Assembly: GCA_018873245.2 (NCBI GenBank)
Contig: JAEMBT020000008.1
Coordinates: 3,024,001 to 3,088,000 of the forward strand
Direction of reading: 5' to 3'
Length of the DNA: 64,000 nt
Source: Archegozetes longisetosus
Taxonomy: Eukaryota > Arthropoda > Arachnida > Sarcoptiformes > Trhypochthoniidae
The notes beneath the pieces are model-generated. The model did no database searches and was not told the DNA's origin. It saw nothing but the letters and a program-made list of their open reading frames with translations. Below are positions 13,224 through 24,335 of this stretch, in pieces; position 1 is the stretch's first letter, and each line of letters starts with the position of its first letter. The position numbers and the translations under genes are program-made.

Positions 13224-15449
13224 TACAATCGTAACAATAATTAACCAAAACTAAAATTCAATATAAATATAATAATTAGTTAAAATTAATTGATCACAAA
13301 ACAGACGCAAAAAACGATTGATGCAAACTATTGGTAAAAACAACTAAATTATAGTAAGACAGACATAAAACTAGAAGTTAAAAATGGATTACAAACAAAA
13401 TTACTCATCAATTAATAAAATTAACAGAATTAATACTAATATTGGAATCAATAATAAGAATGATTGATCAAATAATATTCAATATGTTTTTCAGTAATTA
13501 AGAAAATATTTGATTACATTTTCAGTTATTTTGTTGCGATTTTCGAAATCAAAACAATAGCAGTTAATGGCAATATTATCGGAAGCGAAACTATTAATAA
13601 ATATTTGATAATTATCAGAAATGAAATTAAACAAATTTAATTGTTAAATAAAACGATGGAATCAATGTATTTATTATATAAGTTAATATAACTATAGTAT
13701 CATTATAGCAATGCTAAAATGGTTCACCAAATGCTGATGGGATACCTTAATGCGCATGCGTCTAATTTGTTTTCTCGTATGTGTTGCTCACTGTTCTTGC
13801 CCAGGGGATGGCTACAATCAAAACTTCTAATACATCACAGTGGTTACTACTTCAATTTCACAATTTGTTTCAAAGTAATTAAATGCTGACATAAATACAA
13901 ACAGTTTCTAAGATGACTTTTATTATGTCTCTAATATATAAGCTATGTCCCACTAAAAGTTTCCTATGTGGAGTGTTCTATAGGAAGAAGACCCCCACTT
14001 GTAAGAGCCTGGCTTCTGGCTGTATGACGTTTTGCATTAAACATTAATCAAGATATGTTGCATTAAGTTTAGACTTAGAGCCTTTTCATTATGTGACTTT
14101 TTATGTCATGAATTCAGTGCGTAAACATACGGTAAAAGTAGATCTAAATAAATTCAATAATTTCGTTTAGATTTACTCTGTTTTGAAGATGTTTTAGTTA
14201 ATTTCACATCACAAATTAAAAACTCGTATTTTACTTCTTACGAATACATAAGAAGTTTTTTTCATGATTTATAAACTCCTGTATTTTCTTTATAAGATAA
14301 CTGTTTCGATCCAACTTTAATTTCCTATGTTATTTCAGTCCATTTATTTTATATTTAAAAATTTCTCTGCATCTTAAACAATTTAAAAGAAGTTCTCAAA
14401 GGTTTTAACAAACTTTATTAAAAGCCAAAATAAGTTTTATCTCTTCATTCAAATACTGTGTTAAATACCAGCTTTAGAAATAAGACTAATTTAAGTTGAT
14501 ATGAGCGCAGTTTCAAATTATTGAGTTTAAATTTAGTATATACTATTGATGAGTAAGAAAACTCGCGAGAAACCATAAGAAAATTTGTAAGAAACTTACA
14601 AATGTGGATTATATTGTAATCAATAGTGTTACTTACCGAAACTAAAAACGGAATTTTCGATTCAATAGGCAAAAGATCTTATTTCTAAATGAAGGAAATC
14701 AATAAGTTCCATTTTTCCCTTAACACCTCTATTATAAGTAAGCTTGCATTTACAGGTTTTTACTCACTTTCGAATGGCTGCTAAATTATCGCATTTCTCA
14801 TGATATCTAGCAATTTTGCTTCGAATCAAGAAAAACTATTTACTTTGTTTGAATAGCAAGTAATCAGCATGTCTTATTGGATTTAGCTGATGGCGTCAAA
14901 ATTTTTAGGGAGAATTACTTTTTTTAACCGATTTCAATCGAATCGACAGACATCGGTCTTTTAACCTCAATTTTGAGCATTTTTTAGCTTTACGAAAACT
15001 CAAAAGACCGAATTTCGGTAGAAGTTTGCTCAATTTTACCTCCGATTGAGAAAGTTGAATTAACCGGAAAATGCGAGCAGAAATAAAAAGTTATTAAACA
15101 AAAGCATTGAAAATAGTGATATACTCTAATTTATTAATGTTAGTGAAATGTATGGCTTTTGACCCATTTAAATACAAAAACAAAAGTACTCGTGCAATCT
15201 TTTGAACTTCTTTTCAGAGTATCAATAGCATTCAAACTTTTCCGCTTGACTTAATAGGTCACTAATTCCAAACCATAAAATATTTATTCGAGATGAAACT
15301 GATCATTTAATTCATGTTTTAAATGGAATTTCCTGACCCTTATTTCAAATAAAATAAAAAGAAATAAAATACTGTTATTTATTTCAGTTTATAACGTTTC
15401 ACGTAATCAAGGATTAACTGTTATACAAAGTTATGTAACCCACAAGTGC
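13224..15449. other. Intergenic region upstream of macoilin
   Basis: Contains the presumed macoilin promoter next to 13,224. A slightly G+C-richer patch at about 13,730-14,040 could be an old mobile element or an exon, but I recognise neither a protein nor element ends in it. The rest is A+T-rich sequence in which I see nothing. Confidence 0.4.
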
Positions 15450-15453
15450 TTAA

Positions 15454-15622
15454 CCCTTTAAAGACCGATGTTACCAATTGGTAACAATAATTCGTTATCA
15501 AAAAGTTATGAATTGGAATGTTTTAACTGATAAGACTTGTAAAAAGACATGAAAATCCACGAAATTAATTTTTTAAAATGTCTGATTATTATTAGTCTTG
15601 TAATACTTATGGTCACAAACAT
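15454..15622 (+). mobile_element. Partial relative of the Fanzor transposon (left end only)
   Basis: TTAA at 15450-15453 is followed by CCCTTTAAAGACCGAT, one base different from the terminal repeat of the whole element at 16411. Similarity continues for about 170 bp, including the equivalent ATG and the first codons (MSDYY, then a stop where the whole element reads C). It then ends abruptly, and no matching right end is seen before 16407. It also contains a perfect 16-bp palindrome, GTTACCAATTGGTAAC, at about 15471. Substitutions and indels relative to the whole copy show this is a separate, older insertion and not a fresh duplication. Confidence 0.75.
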
Positions 15623-16406
15623 ATTTTCAACTTAAACTGTACATAACTACTGTTTTCTGTTGTTTACAAAATAATTGTTGGCGACACTCTCGAACAGGCA
15701 ACACACTTTCGCCAGATCTAGATCTAAGGTTTTTAATACCAAATCTAATACAAGCTTTTATGCTAACACTTTCAATAAACAGATAGCTATCGGATTATAT
15801 CTGAATCAATACATGTTTGAGACAAATGCTCAAAACAGAAATCGATGATAGGTCAAAATGACAGGCAGTCAATAGATTTTATTGGTTCGAGACATTTAAT
15901 GCAATTGTTTCTAACTTGGCTTAAGCAGGCAAAAGTTGTTGCGTCCAGTATACTGCTATTTTGCTATTATAATGAATCATTTAAGTGTGCTTTCAGTCAA
16001 AAACTGCAATTCAACTCATTCATTGTTTGAGTGTGTTTTAAGTCAGAAGTTTAGAGAAGTCAATCGACATTAGGTCTCATAATAATTATTGTAAAAAATC
16101 ATTAGTTAATGTATAAATGTAATACTTATATTAGTTATAGTTCGTGTCAAAATAGTGGTGGTTAAAAACTTTGTATTTAGTTGTAAACAAATTTTCAAAC
16201 TTATTGAAATTCTCAAAAACTTTGGATTATAACTCGAAATTTTATACTTCTTTTGTGTTATCTTAAAGATTTAATCTTTGTGTATATATTTTGTAAATTT
16301 GATTAATCTGTTGATTCTGTTTCAAGAAATATTTGAGTGAATTTTTCAATCAACAGCCACTTTGTGACACGAGTTATATATGTTCAGCAATAATGTAAGT
16401 CCTTTT
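15623..16406. other. A+T-rich spacer between the two Fanzor-family elements
   Basis: No coding region, terminal repeat or second right end recognised. The 61-residue open frame at 15845-16030 has no family features. Confidence 0.4.
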
Positions 16407-16529
16407 TTAACCTTTTAAAGACCGATGTCAACTATTGTTATCAAAAAGTTATAAATTAGAGTGATTTAATTGATAAGGTTTATAATAAAAATACATAAAA
16501 ATCCTCGAAATTAATTACTTATTTAAAAA

Positions 16530-18324
16530 ATGTCTGATTATTGTAAGTCCTGTAATAATTATGGCCACAAACGTCGCTCCAGCAAAAAATGTAAGAATTA
16601 TATGCCACCTCTGAAGCGACGAATGAATAATATTAACTTTAAAACTGAAACATTCACTATTAAATGTGGTCTAAATAAATTTGCGAAGAAAAATGAAAAT
16701 TTAATTTCAAAAATTAATGAAGACGTTCTAGAAATTTCTTCATTAATGATTGAAGTATCGCTATTATTTAATTTTCATTATTCCAAATTGCTTCAGTCTG
16801 AATCAAATATTAATAAAAGACCAAATTTTTGAACTTTTTCTATCAGTTGAAAGGAAAAAATAAATTAGATAAAGAGTTTAAAAGTTACGATTAGTTAAGG
16901 ATAAAATCTATGATGGGAAATACCGAACTTATTTGATTCAGAATGCTGCAACGATCTTTGAAACAAATGTTAAGAACAATATTATAATTCACATGTATCC
17001 AAGGGTTAAAAGATATTTTAAACTTAAATTTCCTAATATTGATAAAAAGATTTTGTATCAAATATTGAAACACCTGTTCGAGAAACGCGCCTCTGAAGAA
17101 TCTATTCCAAACGAATATCTAAAAGCATTTAGAACTGAGTTTAGGTTGTCTAACGAATTTTCATTCGTTGAACTCGAAACATCTTGGTGGAAATATATTA
17201 ACTTTCTATTTAAGTTGCAAACTTATTTTAATAATTTTCGAGATTTAGAAAAAGCAGAAGGAATGCAAAGAGTAAAATCATTTAATTTGTTTCCGATATT
17301 TAGCTTTGGCAGAAAGCATATACTCTATACAACTGATGCTTTCAGAGAATTGTTAGCATCATTACATTTAATTGAAAATAAATATGACAGAAATCCTAAA
17401 AATTTTAGAGATAATGCCAAAGCATATTGGTCTGAATATTTTAAGATAAGTAAATTTGAAAATCTTAAAAACAATGTTAGCTTTGCAGCATCATTCTCTA
17501 CAGACGGAATTAATGTTTCAATTCACATGACCAGAAAAATCAGAGAAAGTTCAAAACCAAAAGATGTTTTGAGTCAATTAAAATATAGTATAATTAATAA
17601 TGAGTTTTCTAGTTTTGTTGGAATAGATCCAGGCGCTCGATATATGTTCGGTATGGTAAAAGACGAAAAGAATCATTTATATAAAAGTTCGAGTTACAGA
17701 TATGATACCAAAGAGTTTCACAGAAAAAAGCGTTTGAAAAAAATGACTGGAGATGTTTTGTCCGAGGTTGTAAAAGAAAGGGAAAAGATTGAAAAATCTC
17801 AAAACATTGTTATTAGCAGGAAGTATGACTATTTAGAATACACAAAATTACAATTAAAATTTTTTGATAAACTACAGAACACTTTTACCAGAAAAACTGT
17901 ATCACGATTGAAATGGGATAGACAAATTAATGCACAGAAGGTTTTAGATAAGAAATCAAACGAGATTGCAAAAACAAATGATGGAAAGAAAACATTTATA
18001 GCCTATGGAAATGGAAAAATTCAACCCTTTATTAAAGGCTACTGTAAAACACCATTAAAAAAGTTGTATTTATCCTTAAGACGGAACAAAAACTGTGTCG
18101 TTCACTTAACAGACGAATTTAGAACAACAAAGTTATGTTCAAATTGCCATCAACAGTGTAATACATCTGAATCACCACATCGTTTTCAATTTTGTCCAAA
18201 TTGCAAAAAAGTGTGGAATCGCGATGTAAACGCAGCAAGAAACATTTTATATAAAGCTAAATATTTTGTACAAAACTTGTCTAACCCAAAGTGTTTCTCA
18301 AGGGAAAGTCAACATTTTTGTTGA
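16530..18324 (+). CDS. Fanzor (eukaryotic TnpB-family) candidate RNA-guided nuclease, N-terminal part interrupted
   Basis: Fanzor proteins are eukaryotic relatives of bacterial TnpB and the ancestors of Cas12; several are shown to be RNA-guided DNA nucleases. An N-terminal piece (16530-16832) has a zinc-knuckle-like CKSCNNYGHKRRSSKKC. The reading frame changes twice between about 16,830 and 16,890. It then stays open to the stop at 18324, with no ATG needed because it continues from upstream sequence (DGKYRTYLIQNAA). Counting from the TTG at 16933, the RuvC-I motif FVGIDPGARY has Asp 232. The segment AYGNGKIQPF follows, then HLTDEFRTTKLC with Glu 395. A CxxC...CxxC zinc finger uses Cys 402, 405, 421 and 424. 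RuvC-III WNRDVNAARNI has Asp 431. So all three expected acidic residues are present. The total of about 600 residues fits Fanzor1. The two frame changes mean this copy probably does not make a full-length protein as read, unless they are assembly errors. Confidence 0.9.
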
Positions 18325-18401
18325 TTGCTCCCCCATTGGAAGGCTATCTAATTTGGTACCTTTTGTAATCTTTATTGATCACAAAATCGGTCTTTAAAAG
18401 G
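18325..18401 (+). ncRNA. Candidate guide-RNA (fRNA) segment between Fanzor stop and right terminal repeat
   Basis: In characterised Fanzor and TnpB elements the guide RNA overlaps the 3' end of the gene and runs to the transposon end, so that the guide is read from flanking DNA. Here only 77 nt separate the stop codon from the end. The segment contains a possible pairing between ACCTTTTG near 18358 and the AAAAGGT of the terminal repeat. This is position-based inference; no transcript evidence is available. Confidence 0.3.
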
Positions 18402-18405
18402 TTAA

Positions 18406-21400
18406 ATGAGAGAAAGTGTATTTGTGTTTTGTTTATGTCTCGATTAATGATGTGATTATATTTACTAAATTTTACAAATAATAGAAAACGTTCACATAAA
18501 AATACACAAAAAAATCTTTTTAACACACATTGTTTGTATCGCTTAAGGTAAAAGTTGGGTAAAGTCCAATTGATTATACATTTATTTGTTCAGCACGTTA
18601 TAAATCAATTATGAATTCAACAATTTTCACGCGCAACATATTCTCACGATTTTGAATTACGTGTTTAACAGTGTGAAATATGTTGCATTCTACTATAAAA
18701 AGCAGTCGATATCAAACTACCCATATTTCTTGATAACAAGATATACAAAAAGACTTGTTTTAGGTGTATTACTTCGTTTTAATGTTAAACGCTCTCAGTG
18801 CATTTTATTTTTAGTTTTGATGTTAAACACGGTTTGATAATTCTGTTCTAACATTAAATTTTCAATCAGAAGTACTTCAGTGCTCGATCAAAACCCCCTG
18901 GCATTTTTGTAGTTTTGTTTATGAAACGAAACATTTTAAGATCATTAACATTAATCATATGATCGTCATTTAACATTCTATCTTATGTCATGCAACTTAA
19001 CAATAATTTTTTTCGTGATTGCAATTGATGTATTAGATCACATTAGGTTAAATATCTAACACAAGGGTGGCTGAACTGTCTTCAGAACTATTGGCAGAAT
19101 CCAGAATCACGATACTATCTTTAAAAAATATTTCAGTCTATTGAGGGTAAGAGCAAATAAGAAATGCTGAATATAATACATGAATTTTTTAAAATTGATT
19201 TCAACGTGCGAATCCCTATGACATTTAACTATTGTTCGATAGGCTTTGAAGTGAAGTAAAAGTTTAAGAAAAGTCACGAAATCATTCGACTCTAGCAAAG
19301 ATGAAAAAATTTAAATTAATCCAAATTATAAAAATTCAAAGTCAAAGAGATGCTAATCAAGGCTAAAGGTAAAAGTTAAATAAAGAATAATTACTAAAAA
19401 TCTGCGTAAAATTCTAGCCCCAGTAAAATGAGACTCAGAGAGCGCTTGAGAATAAGCTATACAATGTTCTATTCGTATGAATTTGCAGTTTTAGGATATC
19501 GAACACACAAATTCTTAAACCTCTCATTTCTTGCCATGGAATCACTAAATGAATTCGAGAAAACCTGTTCGGCAATTTTATGAAAAACATAGAAAAAAGG
19601 AAAGCCATTCACTTTTAGGTACTCTACTGAAATGGACATAAAAGGTGATCGATTTATAATATAATTAGTCGTATAGAAAATAACGTACCATTAAAAAGAT
19701 TCAATGCTTCTAGTCGTGAAGCCGTCAAAAATGAACCATTGAAAGTCTGATCAATAGCTTTGATGGAAAGAATGGGGTTTCACAGAACAGACGTTTATTT
19801 GTGCCATTGATTCAAGAATTTATTTTAAAGGGTGCATAATGAAGCGATTGGTTTCATTCCCAAAGAAATATGATGAGAACGGTAAATAAGTCTTGGTCGG
19901 GTTTGGCAACAACCCACTACGCGAGGAACACGATATCAATATTGAATAAACTTAGCATAAAGTTTGTTAAACGCGCCAAACGTTCCCCAATTGCGAACAA
20001 TTGACAAGTTTTAGAGTCTCCTTAAGTCTAACGATTAAAAAATGACTGAAAAACCAAAAGAATTAATCATTTGAAGACTCGCATTAGACAAAATTTAGTC
20101 AAAATTAGTCCAGAAGTGAAAATGAGCCTCGTGAAGAAAGTGAAGACTAATGTTCGAAAAATGGTAAATACAGTGGACCAAACTTTATGTTCAACTAAAA
20201 CATTTAATGCTCTTTAAACACATTACTTTTTAACTTCTGTTCAATAAGTTATTGCATTTTGAATTTTGTGCGAATTTTTAGTAAAACTCCTTAAATAAGA
20301 ACTAAAAAATAGTATATGACTTTCAAAACCAATAAAGAAGTTGAATGAATCATTTTTAAAGTTTCGAAATACTCAAATTGTTTATACAAAGCATTAAGAA
20401 CAAAGACTAGGAAGTATTGCATTATTTTCTTATGGTTAATATCTTAATACACTTAAGATAGTTTTATTTATATAGATTATACTAAAGGTTATTCACGCTT
20501 ATTATATTATTTAGTTCATGAATATTTTGTGGAGAAAACTGTATTCTGAAGACTAAATGAAAATCAAAAGTCGAAGCAAAAGTTATGAGAAGTGAAACAA
20601 AAATTAAAAGTCAAAGTCGAATGGAAATGAAATAAAAGATGAAGAGCAAAAGTAAAACAGAAATGCCAAAAGCTACAGAACGCTAGATTTAACATTAGCT
20701 TAAACATCACCTTTAGCAATATTCATAATGTAGACTGCTATAGTAACTGACACATTGAAATCAATTATAAAAAATTGAGTTATATATTAGGCTTTTTATT
20801 GAGCAAGATGTAAACTTGAGAAAAGTATATATTATTATGTCGTTTTCTACAATTTCTCAGAAAATTATTTTAGTATTACCAGAATTATTTTGATTGCTCG
20901 ACACATCTGTTTCTACCATTTCCCGATAATTTTATGCATTCTTTCCGATTCTCAAAAAAGTTTTAAAATACCAGAATAATGATAAACTTAATGCAAACCT
21001 TCAACATGTGAAGATTAATACGCACAATTCTATGCGCTCCTACAGTTGACATTTTGACACGTTAGGCTAACTAGCTGACCCGGTTGTTTGTATCTCCCAT
21101 TCTGAGGACTTCGGCTGTATGCTTGAATTTTTCGTTGATCTATTCAAGTCAACAGCTGATAATCTTTTGAAGGAAGTTATGATTAACCGGGTCAGACAGT
21201 AAGCAGAATTATTGAATATGTAAACGGAGAAAAAGTATCCAGTTATAATTAGTACTCCTCAAAGAACGAAGGCTTGTGTCCAAAAAGTCCATTCAACAGA
21301 AATTTTCTGTTTTTTTGTATGGCAAAAGCGAAAATTCTATTTTTCTATCAAGTGTCGAGGACTCGTGGGTCAAGCCAATCATCATTATTATTTCATCCAT

Positions 21401-21794
21401 GTTTTAATAATTTGTTGAGAAATCGCTAGTTTTCCTATTTCTAAGAAATTATCAAACATGATAATAGCAAATTGTGAAGAGTTATTCCTATATCTAATAT
21501 CACTATCGAATTTGAAGAGAATTTTTTCAGCAAGATACTACGAAATGCTCTACGTGAAAAATAGATACACCATCATCTGAATGTTCTTACCAAATTCTTA
21601 TAAAATTTTTAGATTCGAATGCTGATCCAAAAAAAGGATTTAAATTTGAAAAAAACTGAAAAAACTGTAATAACTATTAGTAATCATCACAATATTCGAC
21701 ACAGATTACATTTGAAACTTCTCGAATATCCGATATTGTTACCTATTCGTCAGTATATTCGCTGACTTATGTGAATATAATAGTTTTCAGTTAT
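18406..21794. other. Long A+T-rich intergenic region
   Basis: No gene recognised. On the minus strand near 19,690-19,790 a short open stretch reads like a degraded receptor or LRR fragment (FNGSFLTASRLEALNLFNG), but it is too short to name. A small inverted-repeat element is listed separately at 21,075. Confidence 0.35.
21075..21195. repeat. Short element with 11-bp perfect inverted ends
   Basis: CTGACCCGGTT at 21075-21085 is the exact complement of AACCGGGTCAG at 21185-21195, giving a 121-bp unit, preceded by CTAG. The G+C-rich ends stand out from the surroundings. It may be a miniature transposon; no target duplication is clear. Confidence 0.45.
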
Positions 21795-21799
21795 GATTT

Positions 21800-22760
21800 C
21801 TGACATATTTCTGCCAAGGAACCTAAATCTTCCTTAGTCAAAAACTTCAATCCATAATTTTTTGTCATTTTTAAGTCACAAAATTTTACAACTGATTGCA
21901 TTACGATATATTAAGCTAAATAATTTGATTAAATTAGTGTTGGCGATTGATATTACACTCAATCCTAATCACAATCCAAATATGCTTCCCAAGTTAGATA
22001 TGAATTGCCAAATACCTATTTGAGGATTATTTTCATAATTACTTTGAATTGCATTACCCGCGTCATTCCTAACAATCGTTATGTTCTGATTCTTATTCAG
22101 TTTTCGTTTACTATATTTGAAATCAAAATATTTTAAAGCAGTCGTCCAAATAATATTTATCACAAAATTAATAAAACTTCTCATTATTTTCGAGGAAAAT
22201 AGATTGATTGTATTTTGGTAATGAACTGAATTGATTGACATCACTTGTCATGATACCATAATAACTTGATGTGCTCGTAGCACAATTGAATCTTGAGAAT
22301 GGATTAGGAATACATTTTCATTTACAATCACATCTTGATTTAGGCTTTTGTCCAAAATTCCAGTTATTCGTATAATCAAAAAAATTCAATTTATTCTTCT
22401 GTGTTGTAGTTTCATAAATGGCATCGTAATATAATCCATTTGTTAAAGAAATATAAATCGGTAAATTAATTAATGTCTCCAAGTCATGGACGGCATGAAT
22501 TGTAAGCGTAAAATTGTTTTTCATTAAAGTCTAATTTGAAAGTTGTTTCTGTACTCAAATCATCAATCAACGAATCGTTTGTTGTATAGGAACTGAAATA
22601 ACTGAAACATTTTGTTGTTGGATATGAATTTCTGTATATTTTGAGAATTTTATGTGGTGAACACTCTGTTGTCTTATGCCTACTTTTCCAGATGATGCCA
22701 CATTGAATAGGTTTCGAGTTATTGCCTATTATTAAGTTCTCTCTTTAATGATCCATAAAT
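21800..22760 (-). pseudogene. DEG/ENaC family fragment (copy D, second-module part)
   Basis: Minus-strand remnants match the second channel module of the whole gene at 45879-48284, roughly its residues 470-740. They include the segments with FDYTNNWNFGQKPKS, YSKRKLNKNQNITIV and NPQIxIWQFISNLGSIFGL. Open pieces are at 21969-22244 and 22318-22524, in different frames with stops between. The first module is absent. The sequence just below 21,960 continues to match the equivalent part of the fragment at 57,940-58,200, so those two are close relatives. Confidence 0.8.
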
Positions 22761-24335
22761 ACGTAGTTGTTATAAACATATTTCATACGATCTATAGCTT
22801 CCAAGTTAAGAGAAAATAATTAAAAATTTTTTTATTTGTAAATTGAATGGAATCTTAACTCAAGTACTACAGAATATATTAATATTACAAAAATTTTTAA
22901 ATTATATTTTAATATGAAAAAATTTTAAGATCATTACATAATTACTATTCGTTTTTTCAAATGAAAGAATAAAAAAATTGATTAAATAGTCTTTAATTTA
23001 CTGTTCTTAAAGTTATTCCTTCTCTGAAAAGCATGAACTTTATTTCGATTAAGAGTTTCACTTAAAAATTCATAATTTTTAAAACCGATGTTCAAATTTT
23101 CGTTTTAATAATCAGTCCTAGCACTATGTTATTTAGCCATAAGACTGATTAAATCAATTGGTTTATGCATTTCTGACAGAAATTCGATTGTCTGAGTTGT
23201 AGATGTGTTCTAATTCCAATTCAAAATCATTTCGAATGGTTAATATTAGAAGCTGATGAAAATATTAAAAGAAGAGATATAAATATCAAAAATTGCTTTT
23301 GGTCTAAGCCGAAAAGTGGAAACGATATTTCGACTATCAAGGATTTTGATTCATTTGGTGCACAACAACATCGTTTTCATTTGCCTAATTCGTTAATTCA
23401 AAGGTACAGCGAATCTTTGGGAAGAATGTTTTTTTGTAACATTCTTATTCATAAAAATTACATGAAAACTTCGCTCGTTTGTTATTGTATCATAGGAAGT
23501 GCTTGTTTAAACAAATCTATTCAACATTATATTCATTTCTCTACAAACTAAATGACGATCAAGATTCTCGAACTGAAAGCATATCAATGGAATACACTTT
23601 ATTACGACAAAATCATGAAACAATTGTTAATTAAGTAACAAAAAGAAAATTATTTGAACATCGGATTCGTTATTTTATAACGATAAGAATTAATTAGAAA
23701 TTGATCGATAATAAATCTTGGATATTTTAATAATTTCAAATTTCTTTAATTCTATACATTTAAATATAGTGCTTGTATTGATATTTTCCAGTAAATTGAT
23801 AAATATATTACATAATTACTATTCACATTGCGTAATATGGTACTTAATCAAATAAATCAAAATAAAATTTCAATTTACTATTTTCATATTATAAAAAGCA
23901 TTTTAATTTGTTTGTAAACTTATCATTTGTCATGGCTATGAGAATAAAACTCTTAATCTGTTATGACTATAAAAGGTTATATTTAGTCTGTTTTAATTGT
24001 AAAAGCAAACTTTTAGTCTGAGTTAACTACAAAAAGAAATTAATTATTATGGGAATCTAATATTAGAATACTTAAACATCCCTTTTTAGGAATAAAATTT
24101 TAAAATTATAACTCGAAAATATTCTTAACATCTTTTCATTAATTAGTCAGAAAAATATAAAAAGAGAGAGTAATAGATATGAAACATAAGTGAGTGAGAG
24201 TTTAGACTCTGAGCGACACACTTAAATCTTTGTTTATTATCATTTAATCTATATATTAATAAAGATTGTTAATTGTTAGAGTCTAAAAGTTGTTATTTCG
24301 CTATATGAAAATCCACTCTCGCACTATTCATAAAA
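22761..24335 (+). other. Spacer with a possible relic of a second gene of the repeated unit
   Basis: The plus strand is open from about 23,176 to 23,550 (about 125 codons, no good ATG near the start; includes FDCLSCRC and LPNSLIQRYSESLG), and I do not recognise it. The last part of this stretch, around 23,520-23,620, has decayed counterparts downstream of the other two channel copies (about 44,590-44,640 and 52,980-53,100). It was therefore part of the unit that was duplicated with the channel gene. The remainder is A+T-rich without features. Confidence 0.35.

Larger units (their letters stand above)
16411..18401 (+). mobile_element. TTAA-inserted DNA transposon carrying a Fanzor gene
   Basis: A 1,991-bp element bounded by perfect 16-bp terminal inverted repeats (CCTTTTAAAGACCGAT at 16411-16426 and its complement at 18386-18401). 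It is flanked on both sides by the 4-bp target duplication TTAA (16407-16410 and 18402-18405). TTAA duplications with ends beginning CCY are the signature of piggyBac-type elements; Sola3 elements may also use TTAA. No piggyBac or other transposase is encoded, only the Fanzor protein. The element is therefore probably mobilised in trans by a transposase recognising the same ends. The intact ends and target duplication suggest a fairly young insertion. Confidence 0.9.
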
